NCBI GenBank assembly: GCA_948470475.1
Contig: OX419335.1
Span: 40,715,025 to 40,779,024 of the forward strand
Reading direction: 5' to 3'
DNA length: 64,000 nt
From: Galaxea fascicularis
Lineage: Eukaryota > Cnidaria > Anthozoa > Scleractinia > Euphylliidae
The notes beneath the pieces are model-generated. The model was not told where the DNA came from and searched no databases. It worked only from the letters and a program-made list of their open reading frames with translations. The translations under genes and the position numbers were made by a program. Below, in pieces: positions 18,988-27,409 of this stretch; positions within the stretch are counted from its first letter, which is position 1; the number at the start of each line of letters is the position of its first letter.

Positions 18988-19466
18988 TTTTGTAGATCGT
19001 TAACGCCGCTTCGCATGTAAATGGCCATGCACACGCCAATATTCTTTGACCAGTACAGGCTCAAGTTACTGCCGATACTTTGGACGATGAAAAACTCGAC
19101 GGCCACGCTACAAACCAAACTCACGGCCACCGTGCAAAACGTGACCAGGATGCGATTAAGACGTCCCTCTAGCGAGAAAGACAGGAGAGTGTAAAGTGTG
19201 TACTCGGACCTGGCAACGAAGGTGCACACGCAAACCACAATTGGTGTCACCAGGGGGTCGATGCCCTGCAGGCGTTCGGGAACAAAATCTCCCGCCACGT
19301 CGTCTGAACGGTGGCCAGTGGCGCCGGCATATAACACTAATGCCAACAGGGACGTCACGATCGCAAACACGAGGAATTGCAGTCCAACTGAAAACCTTTG
19401 GCGATGACCGCTTTCGTCTTGGGTCCCACGGAAGACCCGCTCAAATTCGAAGCTGGTAACAAACAT
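18963..19466 (-). CDS. multi-pass membrane protein, 167 aa
   Basis: The first ATG, at 19466, is preferred over the GTG at 19484. Four hydrophobic segments (residues about 27-50, 72-89, 105-128 and a weaker one at 132-150) and a short basic C-terminus give a four-pass layout like the 9096-9614 protein. No family recognised. Its 3' end overlaps the start of the portal candidate and its 5' end is antisense to the 19404 gene. Confidence 0.6.
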   Translation of the reverse strand: MFVTSFEFERVFRGTQDESGHRQRFSVGLQFLVFAIVTSLLALVLYAGATGHRSDDVAGDFVPERLQGIDPLVTPIVVCVCTFVARSEYTLYTLLSFSLEGRLNRILVTFCTVAVSLVCSVAVEFFIVQSIGSNLSLYWSKNIGVCMAIYMRSGVNDLQKWMTSKGD

Positions 19467-19862
19467 TTTTCTTTTCTCGATCACTCACCTGACAAAGAAT
19501 CTCCGTTGACCAATGTTTTGGTGCGCGTGGGACAGGCCCTTCGAAACGGCGCTAGTAGATTGTGGCATTGGTGCAAGAACATGGTCGTTCAATCTTCTCC
19601 CCGATACAGAGCAAGGGAATTGGACGAGGAGATGTTGAATTTGATGAAAACAGAAAACACCTTGACGAGTATTCTCGCAAAGACGGAGAAAGCCTTAGAA
19701 AACGCTCACCCTTCTACACATACAGAACCACCCCCGAGAACTGTGACGTTCCTTCAAACGATCAAGACAAAAATTGAAGGGGGACTAGACGCAGTGTATC
19801 AACAACGAATGGACGCTTTTAATCGTCTGCCCCTCTCGGACATCACATTCACTAGAATATAA
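19404..19862 (+). CDS. hypothetical protein, 152 aa
   Basis: The first ATG is at 19404 (MTAFVLGPTEDP). A small, mostly helical protein with a Pro-rich linker (TEPPPRT) near residue 110. No motif recognised. Its first 63 bp are antisense to the start of the 18963-19466 gene, so these are divergent genes with overlapping 5' ends. The TAA stop overlaps AATAAA at 19861-19866. Confidence 0.6.
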   Translation: MTAFVLGPTEDPLKFEAGNKHFSFLDHSPDKESPLTNVLVRVGQALRNGASRLWHWCKNMVVQSSPRYRARELDEEMLNLMKTENTLTSILAKTEKALENAHPSTHTEPPPRTVTFLQTIKTKIEGGLDAVYQQRMDAFNRLPLSDITFTRI

Positions 19863-19874
19863 TAAAAACAAGTG

Positions 19875-20909
19875 TCAATGCACCACCAAATCGTCTATGG
19901 ATTCCACACCCATCTTGTTGTATTCTCGTCTCCAGCTCGCGAGAACTCGCAGATGAGGTCGGTTGCATAACAAGTTGTCGATGCTGCACGTTTGCTTGTA
20001 TCGGCATCGCATCGCCTCTACTGACAACCGATAAGCTTCCATGCACCATTCGACATCATCGAGATGCAAGGCGTGGGACGGACAAGGGTCGCTCACCTGA
20101 GACAGCATTTTGATAACAGGTCCAAACTTCATCAGACGATCGTGTTCGTCGGATCCAAGAGTGACCGGGCCGACCGGTAACGCGTGCAGCAAGGGCGTGG
20201 AATAATGCAATACCGTCCTATCGGGACCATCTAGGCAAAACGGTGCGGGATGTGCAAATGCCGCTATGAGTTCTCGCTTTGGACGAAAGGCTTCTATCGT
20301 TTGCGTGACTCGATCGACTTTTTTTTTCGTTTCGACCGTCAGACCACCTCCGAGTATGGTATCCACGCGGACGGCAAGTCTCGGTCTTAGCAAGTGTGTG
20401 CCCCAAAGTTCGTGAGCAAAGCACACGGCAGTGGTCACCGAGAGATCGTTCGTCCCTGCTTCGATCAACCGTTTTATCTCGGGATATTTTTCGGTCACCT
20501 TCCACCGTCCCATCTTCAACCGCATAGTCAAGAGTTCGATGTAAGGGTTGGACCAATCACCGCATTCGCCATTTTTTCTATTCTGTAAGCGCCACACCTT
20601 ACCGGATCGCATTAATTGGGCGAAGAGGGTCAAAAACTGTGAGGGAGATAACTGGTCCAGTGTTAAGAACTGCTGTTGTTCGCCCGTGTTAGCATCGACC
20701 ACGACTGGCATCGGTGGGGGTGTGTCTTGAGTACTAGATCCGCATTTTGACGCGGCAAATTGCAAGAAGCCATCTTCCCATACCTTGACCACAGAATCAG
20801 GGCAAAGACCACAAGTCAGTTCGTTGTCCCTAGCCAACAACAGAAACTCTGCGTACGACGGAGAACAGAAGTACGCAAAGAAGATCAACCTTTGCCTTTC
20901 GACCGGCAT
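19875..20909 (-). CDS. hypothetical protein, 344 aa
   Basis: ATG frame beginning inside the 3' end of the nuclease gene upstream (25-bp overlap), so probably co-transcribed. Soluble protein with a Cys pair near the N-terminus (LTCGLC), a Pro-rich patch (TPPPMPVVV) and several further Cys near the C-terminus. I do not recognise the family. Its position next to a nuclease gene hints at DNA processing but proves nothing. Confidence 0.7.
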   Translation of the reverse strand: MPVERQRLIFFAYFCSPSYAEFLLLARDNELTCGLCPDSVVKVWEDGFLQFAASKCGSSTQDTPPPMPVVVDANTGEQQQFLTLDQLSPSQFLTLFAQLMRSGKVWRLQNRKNGECGDWSNPYIELLTMRLKMGRWKVTEKYPEIKRLIEAGTNDLSVTTAVCFAHELWGTHLLRPRLAVRVDTILGGGLTVETKKKVDRVTQTIEAFRPKRELIAAFAHPAPFCLDGPDRTVLHYSTPLLHALPVGPVTLGSDEHDRLMKFGPVIKMLSQVSDPCPSHALHLDDVEWCMEAYRLSVEAMRCRYKQTCSIDNLLCNRPHLRVLASWRREYNKMGVESIDDLVVH

Positions 20910-21754
20910 TTTCCGGGTGCAATCGACGATTTTGGAGAGTCCTTTCTCTTCCCCTTCTTGTTGTTCTTCTTTCCCTTCTTTTTCTTGTTATTTCCGTACT
21001 TCACGGTACTGCGAGCTATTTGCAATGCGACGGTGTTGATTGCCGGTTTTACTCGGCGGTAAAACCAGTCGTCGTTTCGTTTGACGACTTTCTTGCAAAT
21101 TTTATCGCCAAAACCTTGTAGGAGAATGCCACGGTCTTTCTTTGCTAGTGTCAGGTAAACTTTTAGTTGGATTATTTCGTGGCGCAAAACAGCGGTGAGA
21201 CCTTGGCGGCGATACTTTATCTCCAGTATACCGGTTCTTCCTTTTGCATCACGAAATACGGCATCGACGAAACCCACTAGACGCACTCTAATGGATCGGT
21301 CTTTCGGGTGGGTCCACGTGCGATCGTAACGCCGTTGCAAGTCCGAACAACGGTACCCGCCTTCGATTTCAAACATGCGCATCACTTCGGGTTCCATCGC
21401 CTTTCCCAGCTCCGTGTTTACGAACGAGGAAATTAGGCGTTGCGATGCGGACAAGTTGACAGACAAGGCGTCTGCCAAAATGTTATCTTCCACGGACCCC
21501 AGCAACTGTTGTCCATTGCACCCATCTACGAACCGTGACGGCCATTTCTTGAGGTCTTCTACAAAATTGCGGGAGGTGCAAAGACGACGAAGAGTGGCAA
21601 ATTCGTCAGACTTGCCGCAAGACGAAGAATTACCCTGACGCCACGGAATTCCCCCCCTTCGACGAATTTTCTCTACGGCGGCTTTTCTCGAACGGAAAGC
21701 GTGTAGCCCGAGTAGCGGTGCTACATCGGACACTGCGACATTCACGAATCTCAT
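20885..21754 (-). CDS. PD-(D/E)XK-family nuclease, 289 aa
   Basis: Predicted DNA exonuclease of the lambda-exonuclease/YqaJ-like or alkaline-nuclease type. Active-site pattern: GFVDAVF (D164), LEIKYR (E178, K180), then IIQLKVYL (Q196), plus an upstream helix with EPE near residue 121. The tail (residues 256-289) is very Lys-rich and could bind DNA or act as a nuclear signal. The frame extends upstream to 21898, but that part is encoded by AT microsatellite (Tyr/Ile runs); the ATG at 21754 is the sensible start. A related nuclease lies at 22762-23559. Confidence 0.7.
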   Translation of the reverse strand: MRFVNVAVSDVAPLLGLHAFRSRKAAVEKIRRRGGIPWRQGNSSSCGKSDEFATLRRLCTSRNFVEDLKKWPSRFVDGCNGQQLLGSVEDNILADALSVNLSASQRLISSFVNTELGKAMEPEVMRMFEIEGGYRCSDLQRRYDRTWTHPKDRSIRVRLVGFVDAVFRDAKGRTGILEIKYRRQGLTAVLRHEIIQLKVYLTLAKKDRGILLQGFGDKICKKVVKRNDDWFYRRVKPAINTVALQIARSTVKYGNNKKKKGKKNNKKGKRKDSPKSSIAPGKCRSKGKG

Positions 21755-22275
21755 GATATTTATTTCACAACATGGTTTCCGTGGGTTAGTGTACGGTAAG
21801 TAGTACAACGCAATGACAGTACATAAGAAATCAACCCAGAAACGCGCGTATGTATATAGATATAAATAAATAAATAAATATACATACATACATATCATAT
21901 ATATAGATATAATATATATATATATATATATCTAAACCCCTGAAGAGTGAAGCGATTCACGAAACAGGCTTGTCGGGAAATGTAGTTGCGTCCTTTTTTC
22001 CTCTTAAAATATTTATATATATCTATATATATGGGACAAAGCAAAGTAAGTTCGTTTGATGTACTGCGGCACTATGGTAATTTCACCTGAAATTACTGTC
22101 AATCTCTTGTAAAAAATATACCAACGAGAGAGTCTTATGGCAATGATATTTAATTGTATATCATGGAATTTCAAGCAAAAAGGTGATAGACGTAAGTCGC
22201 CTTGACCTTACAAGATAAATCACAGGAAATTTTAAACGAGAATGTTCTTTTGTTTCATTGTGTGGCCTTTCCTGT
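21755..22275. other. intergenic spacer, 521 bp, AT-rich
   Basis: Holds TAAATAAATAAATA and AT microsatellite tracts at about 21850-21932 and a shorter one at about 22009-22032. No gene seen. It should contain the promoter of the nuclease gene and the 3' untranslated region of the 22276-22584 gene; the nearest minus-strand AATAAA is at about 21758. Confidence 0.6.
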
Positions 22276-22584
22276 CTATTTGGTGGGATCTTCCCACATC
22301 GCGCATGGCATATCGTCGCCCGTCTGTGTGGCCGCGTACCCAAAGTTCTTGACATAATCTCCTTTCACGGTCTCGGTCTCTTTCGTCTCTTTGGTACATT
22401 TTTTCATGAATAGATCCAGTGTGGTCTGCGATTGCCTTGGCTTGCACCGAGAGGAATCAGCTGTGGGGTCTCCACACGTCATTGTCTGGCCTACGACTTT
22501 TGGGTTGGCTTTTCTTTTATTCACTAAATACCCCCGATTGACATCCCAGTTGAACCATTCACCGTACAAGTGTTCTTCGTCCAT
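22276..22584 (-). CDS. small protein with PCNA-box-like motif, 102 aa
   Basis: ATG frame in a region with little competition. Residues 53-60 read QTTLDLFM, close to the PCNA-interacting consensus QxxLxxFF with Met in the last position, and followed by basic KK. The protein is otherwise polar with a few Cys. This would fit a small adaptor that recruits host PCNA, but one weak motif is thin support. A TATA-like GATAAAATAGG lies upstream on the minus strand. A plus-strand frame at 22595 starts only 10 bp away. Confidence 0.45.
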   Translation of the reverse strand: MDEEHLYGEWFNWDVNRGYLVNKRKANPKVVGQTMTCGDPTADSSRCKPRQSQTTLDLFMKKCTKETKETETVKGDYVKNFGYAATQTGDDMPCAMWEDPTK

Positions 22585-22594
22585 TGCATCGACG

Positions 22595-22726
22595 ATGCCG
22601 TTACAAAAATTGTACCTATTTTATCGAGTCCCGGTGCACGAGTTAAATCCAGATAAACCAATAAAGCCACCAGCGAGACGATCAGCCTCGTTTCAAAGAA
22701 AGAAGCAAAGGTGGTGGCAGGAATGA
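22595..22726 (+). CDS. possible basic micro-protein, 43 aa
   Basis: Short ATG frame. An N-terminal apolar part (LQKLYLFYRVPV) is followed by a strongly basic C-terminal half (RRSASFQRKKQRWW). It is divergent from the 22276-22584 gene. No poly(A) signal close by. Could be chance. Confidence 0.25.
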   Translation: MPLQKLYLFYRVPVHELNPDKPIKPPARRSASFQRKKQRWWQE

Positions 22727-22761
22727 AAAACCACACGGCCGTTTAATTTTGTATTATGTTC

Positions 22762-23559
22762 TCATTCACAGATATCGTCGCTCGACAATTCGGACAAAAG
22801 CACGAGAGACTTGGCCTTGATGCTTGTTGCCAAGTCGTCTGCAAAAGAAATCAAAGCCGGGATGACCTCTTCGTTCCACCATCGCTGGTCAAATCTCTGT
22901 ATGGGATTTGCGATCACTTTGTCTCCGTCGTATAACTCAATGACATATCCGTGTTGTTCGTCTGCGAGAAACAAGTACGTCTGCAATTGAGCATGTTCGG
23001 TGGGGGTCACTTGTGGCCTTCTTCCTAAACGCGTCTTTATCTCCACGATCCTCCCATTTTCGTCTCGGCAATCGATGCGCCCAGAAATGAACACTTCGAC
23101 CTTACCGTCCGCCGATCTCCATGCAAGTCGTTTGAACGAGTGTTGCATAGATCTACATTGCCCTATTTCAGGTTCCTCTTCTGCGATATCGACGGCCAGC
23201 GATTCACTATTCTTGCCCATTTCGGTTCGAATGAAACCGGGAACCGACTGAACAAGGTCTGGCCGACCTTCCTCCACCAGACGTGCCTTCAAACCGCCAA
23301 CAAGCTCGTCGAACCTGGCGTGATCTCGGATGGTGTACTTGCTTTTTTTAAATTCCCTACCGGGTTTAGTGCCACCTGTTATCTTGAGCTGATCTGGGGA
23401 AGGTCGACAATCAAAGGGAACCTCATCACCCCTGAGTCTGTACCACGCGCGCTTGACGACTTCGGTGCGAGTGCAATACGGGTTTAGACCGAGAATGCCA
23501 CCGATTTCGGTGGCATACAAGACCATGACCACGGTGTCTTGAGAGGATGCGTTGTCCAT
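22762..23559 (-). CDS. PD-(D/E)XK-family nuclease, 265 aa
   Basis: Second nuclease of the same type. GRIDC (D163), VEIKTR (E173, K175) and HAQLQTYLFL (Q191/Q193) give the expected D...ExK...Q order. The N-terminus (ATEIGGILGLNPY) matches the start of the 20885-21754 protein (VSDVAPLLGLHAF), so the two look like paralogues. The open frame runs up to 23709, but the ATG at 23559 lies 18 bp past the terminase stop and is preferred. A role in recombination or genome maturation next to the terminase is likely. It lacks the Lys-rich tail of its paralogue. Confidence 0.7.
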   Translation of the reverse strand: MDNASSQDTVVMVLYATEIGGILGLNPYCTRTEVVKRAWYRLRGDEVPFDCRPSPDQLKITGGTKPGREFKKSKYTIRDHARFDELVGGLKARLVEEGRPDLVQSVPGFIRTEMGKNSESLAVDIAEEEPEIGQCRSMQHSFKRLAWRSADGKVEVFISGRIDCRDENGRIVEIKTRLGRRPQVTPTEHAQLQTYLFLADEQHGYVIELYDGDKVIANPIQRFDQRWWNEEVIPALISFADDLATSIKAKSLVLLSELSSDDICE

Positions 23560-23576
23560 GAGAAAATTGGATCGTC

Positions 23577-24293
23577 TCACGATTCGGTCACTGCCACTGG
23601 AAGTGTACCATCCACGATCACGTTTAGAGATGCAAATTGCCAGCCTATGGCCAAGATCAACGCCATCACCAAATCGTCGCGAGTGGAAGACGTCTTTCCC
23701 GAGTAACAATCTCTTGCCGCGTGATACGTAAAGGCATCCATCTGAGTGATCAGCTCCTTTAACGTCGCGCGAATCGATTCCTGGGTCGGTACGCGGTGAC
23801 TAAGGTCGGCCAAGACGAGGTGGGTAATTCCGTCGCACTGCAGACCCGTGGGGTTTTCGAGATGAGCGACGATCTCGGCCACGGATTCGCCGGCAGTCTT
23901 GAGAATGGCGTATCGCTCCTTGACGATGTCTGCCATGGTGGAAAAATTATCCACCCAGTACACGCATCTCACGAGTGCGGTTAGCGTATGTTGCACGAGC
24001 GATTTTTTTTGTCGCGTCGTAACCCCGGGAAGAACGTTGCCCTCGACACTCTGTGTCTTGACCATGTTGACGGCGCGTCCCGTGTTGAGGTATTTCATCT
24101 TGATCTCCATTTCCAACGCGCGACATAAATCTTGCGTCAAATTGTTTTCGATCCAGACGGCGATCTCGGCTCGTTTAAGACTCGGGTACGTGCATTCCAG
24201 ATTCCTCAAATTGTATAGTATCAAGTCGCGATGCACGGCCATCATATATCCACCTTCGTGGGGTTCGACGTTATACTGATCGAGTGCCACGAC
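23577..24293 (-). CDS. terminase ATPase subunit, 3' exon (238 codons)
   Basis: Last exon of the DNA-packaging motor/nuclease. It begins right after a textbook acceptor (CTGATTCTTTTG...TTTTAG on the minus strand), in phase with the exon at 25136-25696. It carries the rest of the RNase-H-like nuclease domain: VWIENNLTQD, corresponding to the catalytic Glu region of herpesviral terminases, and RDDLVMALILAI near the C-terminus, the last catalytic Asp region. Cellular homologues do not have this end. The reading frame from the in-frame ATG (24290) is not an independent gene. Confidence 0.8.
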   Translation of the reverse strand, partial: VVALDQYNVEPHEGGYMMAVHRDLILYNLRNLECTYPSLKRAEIAVWIENNLTQDLCRALEMEIKMKYLNTGRAVNMVKTQSVEGNVLPGVTTRQKKSLVQHTLTALVRCVYWVDNFSTMADIVKERYAILKTAGESVAEIVAHLENPTGLQCDGITHLVLADLSHRVPTQESIRATLKELITQMDAFTYHAARDCYSGKTSSTRDDLVMALILAIGWQFASLNVIVDGTLPVAVTES

Positions 24294-25135
24294 CTAAAAC
24301 AAAACAAAACAAAAGAATCAGTAAGATACACAGAGTCGATGTCGACCTAGAATGCTATCGCGGGGAGAGGCTATAATCCCGTCAAAGACCCTGTGCAGAG
24401 ATCCCGTGCTACTGTTTCACCCCACCCGCTACGATAGAGCGTGCGTAACCGAAAGAATTCAAGAACTAGTGAAAGCCACGTATGCTCTACAGTGTCAACA
24501 CAAGAGGGACGAGCTTCGGCACGCTGCAGAATGCCACGAAACCGCCGCCTGCGTCTTGGGGCGCAACCACCCTCTCGCACGTCTCATGGAGGACGACATC
24601 GACCCTGACGTGCGAAAGGAGACGATTAACTTACTGACCCAAAAAAACGGATATCTGTCTGCTTGGAGTGCAACTACACCCTCCCCGTGGATGGATGCAC
24701 TGGCCTTGTTATCCTGCGAGGCCGGTAAACCTCGTGAGGTGGAAATGTTAGTGGAGGCCTTATGGCATTCTCCAGCAATAGAAACGGAACGCGGCACAAT
24801 ATGGATACTTTGGTTGTGTGCACTTTCGTGCCTAATCTTCCCTTTGGACGAATCGCATCCTCTCACCAAACCGCTTATGGATAGCTTGATCTGCACCCTG
24901 GCGCACAAGACCCAGCCCACAAGCAGCTTTTCGCTCATAGAGGAATGCGTGCTCACAATCTGTTTCCTGGCATCTAGCGAGGGAGATTGTGGGCCCCTAC
25001 GCACTTGGGAAGCAGTAAACCCATTGAACGATCAAAATCTCCGTTTACGGGCTCTGGTAGACAACTTGTCCGGTAGAATGGCCATCGGTAGATCCGAGTG
25101 CCTGGAACAAAACGATGTGACGATGCACTACTCAC
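24294..25135 (-). other. terminase intron, 842 bp, containing a nested gene
   Basis: Donor GTGAGT after the codon for Tyr (25136-25138) and acceptor TTTTAG with a T-rich tract before exon 24293. Both junctions are in phase 0. The 24352-25218 gene lies inside it on the opposite strand and runs 83 bp into the upstream exon. Confidence 0.7.
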
Positions 25136-25218
25136 GTAAAAATGATGTTGAGTCGTCTTCAATAGGATGCACAAGCCAATGCCACTGGTCTTGCTCGCCG
25201 CCTGAACGGGATCGATGA
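24352..25218 (+). CDS. hypothetical protein in terminase intron, 288 aa
   Basis: ATG frame on the strand opposite the terminase. Helix-rich, with several Cys and His and no membrane segment of clear length (a hydrophobic helix near residues 150-165 could be buried). The last 83 bp are antisense to a terminase exon. In herpesviruses, packaging and tegument genes sit in the terminase intron, so a role in capsid filling is plausible by position only. Family not recognised. Confidence 0.65.
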   Translation: MLSRGEAIIPSKTLCRDPVLLFHPTRYDRACVTERIQELVKATYALQCQHKRDELRHAAECHETAACVLGRNHPLARLMEDDIDPDVRKETINLLTQKNGYLSAWSATTPSPWMDALALLSCEAGKPREVEMLVEALWHSPAIETERGTIWILWLCALSCLIFPLDESHPLTKPLMDSLICTLAHKTQPTSSFSLIEECVLTICFLASSEGDCGPLRTWEAVNPLNDQNLRLRALVDNLSGRMAIGRSECLEQNDVTMHYSRKNDVESSSIGCTSQCHWSCSPPERDR

Positions 25219-25696
25219 CGACGACAATAGTCTGTACCATTTTCAGTACGTCGTCGGTCAAGTCCACGCGACGGTGTTTGGCAACTTGCGCGATGAGATT
25301 GGCCGGAAACACGGCCCGTTTGAGCGCTCCCTCTGCATTTGAATGACCCATGATCTCGCGCATGTAAAACCCCTCGACCAGCAAGTCCATGACCCTCTCG
25401 ACGAGGCCCTTGGAACCCAGATTCAGGTCGATGTGACCCGGTCGTAGGTGGAATCGGTGTATGCAGGTTTCGCTGCCTCCTGCACAGTCGTCGCACACCA
25501 TCGAGTGATTGATGCTGTAAACGTCGGGAAACTTGGTCAAACGTGTCAACCAGTGGCCGGCTGGCATGGTCGAGCACAGCACCGTCATCACCACTTGTCG
25601 GTTTACGAGGTAGGCTATGGCGGAGGCCACAGATTCTTTGCGTTTGTAACCGGCTTCGTCGATGACCACGACATCGGGTGATTGTCCTCGGCCGCT
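25136..25696 (-). CDS. terminase ATPase subunit, internal exon (187 codons)
   Basis: Carries the Walker B motif VVVIDEAG near its start, a VLCSTMPAG coupling-type motif, the MVCDDC...C.H region typical of herpesviral terminases, and the first nuclease Asp in VVVIDPVQ. It starts after acceptor TTTTTGTTGCAG and ends at donor GTGAGT, 561 bp, phase 0 at both ends. The frame seen further upstream (with a poly-Ala run) is intron. Walker A must be in an earlier exon, which I do not find in the window. Confidence 0.85.
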
Positions 25697-25784
25697 CTGC
25701 AACAAAAAGAAAAAAACCAACGACATTACATATGGATGTTTAGTCACGTGTAATATAGATAGACAAAAATAATAACAGACAAAA

Positions 25785-26939
25785 ATGGCGAGTTGCAATG
25801 TGGCAGCAGCAGCAGCAGCAGCAGCAGCGGCGGCAGTAAAGGAGGTGACTCCATCGACGTCGTCTGAGAAAGCGATCGATGGCAGCCACGTTCCACGACT
25901 TACTCCTCCGGTTAATCTGTTACGACAACTCAAGGAAATTCAGCCGTGGGCAAACGACGAGTACGTCTTACAGAAGGCCAGAGAGAAATTCGGTATGTTT
26001 ACAGCCACTAGGCTTAATGGAGTGGCACGATTGCAAGGTTGTAATGACGAGGACTTTGTCTGGGTGAACCAATCATTTGGCGTGTTGGTCTGTCTGAAGC
26101 ACATGGTGGTACACCGTTGTGGGGAGACCTGGCAACGACTGCGGTGTTGGCTAGACCTTGGAGACGACGGATCCTCGCTGCATTGTCGTCGGATTCGCAT
26201 CGGGGGATCAAACGAGCCCAGTTGGTGCTGCGCCTTTTCCCGAAAACGTTTGCCCGATGCAGACACCCTACAGATGACCGTGTCGCCAGTACAGAACTTG
26301 AGCGATCTTGCGGCGATGGTGTACGGGACGGGAATGCAATCCAGGAATGAAATTGCTCACTCCTCTGTGCTCATTGGAGGAACGATGGGCAGACAGAAGC
26401 ATTCTTTCGATGATAATTCGTGTCTGGGTATGAAGAGGCACAATTTATTGAAACAGTGCATCGACGCCATGGTAAAAGGACTGGTGGACCCCGATAAACG
26501 CGCCAAATACAACAACATCATTAAACGGAGAGTGGGCAATTTTCAGTCACTGCACAATAAACAATTTACTCCCGGGGTGCAGCTGTTGTTGCGAAGTCGT
26601 CTTTTAGATCTATGCACGCATCTACTCCGAGAGCTGAAAGTGGATAACAAAGACATGAATTCTCTAGTGTTTTTTGCACTTGTCATGATACTCGATGGTC
26701 CACAATTGGGGCCAGATATTGTTGCGCCTCGTCTCTGCCTGCGATGGCTCGTACCACTACCCGTTGAGACCTTGTTCGAGGCAGCCTTTGGTTTGTGTCT
26801 TTCCCAATATTCAAAGACGGTTACGAAAATACAACGCGTGACAGGAAATCCTCGATTTGCTCACGACGCGGGTTGGTGTTTGGCATCTAGAGGACCAGCC
26901 ACCAAATGTGTTGAAAGCAAATCCTCTCCCTTCTCTTGA
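25785..26939 (+). CDS. hypothetical protein with poly-Ala stretch, 384 aa
   Basis: ATG frame lying in the intron before the Walker B exon, on the opposite strand. It starts with a run of 11 Ala encoded by GCAGCAGCA repeats, then a polar linker, then a globular part with several Cys/His (HMVVHRCGETW, SWCCAFSRKR). Family not recognised. By position it parallels genes nested in the herpesvirus terminase intron. The 3' end overlaps the 26861-27325 gene by 79 bp. Confidence 0.65.
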   Translation: MASCNVAAAAAAAAAAAVKEVTPSTSSEKAIDGSHVPRLTPPVNLLRQLKEIQPWANDEYVLQKAREKFGMFTATRLNGVARLQGCNDEDFVWVNQSFGVLVCLKHMVVHRCGETWQRLRCWLDLGDDGSSLHCRRIRIGGSNEPSWCCAFSRKRLPDADTLQMTVSPVQNLSDLAAMVYGTGMQSRNEIAHSSVLIGGTMGRQKHSFDDNSCLGMKRHNLLKQCIDAMVKGLVDPDKRAKYNNIIKRRVGNFQSLHNKQFTPGVQLLLRSRLLDLCTHLLRELKVDNKDMNSLVFFALVMILDGPQLGPDIVAPRLCLRWLVPLPVETLFEAAFGLCLSQYSKTVTKIQRVTGNPRFAHDAGWCLASRGPATKCVESKSSPFS

Positions 26940-27325
26940 CCTTGATAATGTTCTGCAGAAGACGAAACAGGGTCATCTTCGTGAGGAATCTCCTCTTTCG
27001 TGGCCATCCCGTCCTGGTCTATGTGGACATCCAACATGCTATGTGTCGGGGAAGAATTGGGAGAAAGGGACGGGGTCGACGGAACGTCGATGTGCGTTTC
27101 GAGAAACTCGAGCATGAAATCGACCACCGTCGAAAAAAATTCGCACTTAAAAACCTTCAATAGATCCGGTGTCGATAAGTGTCGAGACAAGATCGAATCG
27201 CGTTGTTGTTGCAGGTAAACAATTAAGATATTTCTCGGTCCGTCTTGATCCGGGTTAGTCTGAATTTGCTCAAAATGACGGAGAAAATTGTGGTAGAGTG
27301 CTTCGAGCTCTCGAGCATCATCCAT
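26861..27325 (-). CDS. hypothetical protein, 154 aa
   Basis: ATG frame. The helical N-terminal half (FLRHFEQIQ, VVDFMLEFLETHI) is followed by a Ser/Pro-rich linker (TPSLSPNSSPTHS) and an acidic C-terminal part. It is not the missing terminase exon, since there is no Walker A motif. Function unknown. Divergent from the 27410 gene; the two share an 84-bp spacer. Confidence 0.6.
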   Translation of the reverse strand: MDDARELEALYHNFLRHFEQIQTNPDQDGPRNILIVYLQQQRDSILSRHLSTPDLLKVFKCEFFSTVVDFMLEFLETHIDVPSTPSLSPNSSPTHSMLDVHIDQDGMATKEEIPHEDDPVSSSAEHYQGQEKGEDLLSTHLVAGPLDAKHQPAS

Positions 27326-27409
27326 CGTCGTAGTAGTTTGATATGAAAAATAAAAGGTTGTATTAGTATACTTGTCTGTCTTTTATTCTGACGAAAAACC
27401 GGCGTTGCA

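Noticed and set aside
21755..21898. 48-residue hydrophobic N-terminal extension of the first PD-(D/E)XK nuclease
   Set aside because: Mostly encoded by AT microsatellite; an ATG at 21754 starts right before the conserved part.
25697..25933. Upstream extension of the terminase exon with a poly-Ala run
   Set aside because: It lies before a strong splice acceptor and the poly-Ala is the antisense of a GCA repeat in the 25785 gene. It is intron.
26861..27325. Candidate first exon of the terminase
   Set aside because: No Walker A motif and no suitable donor joining it to the Walker B exon was found.
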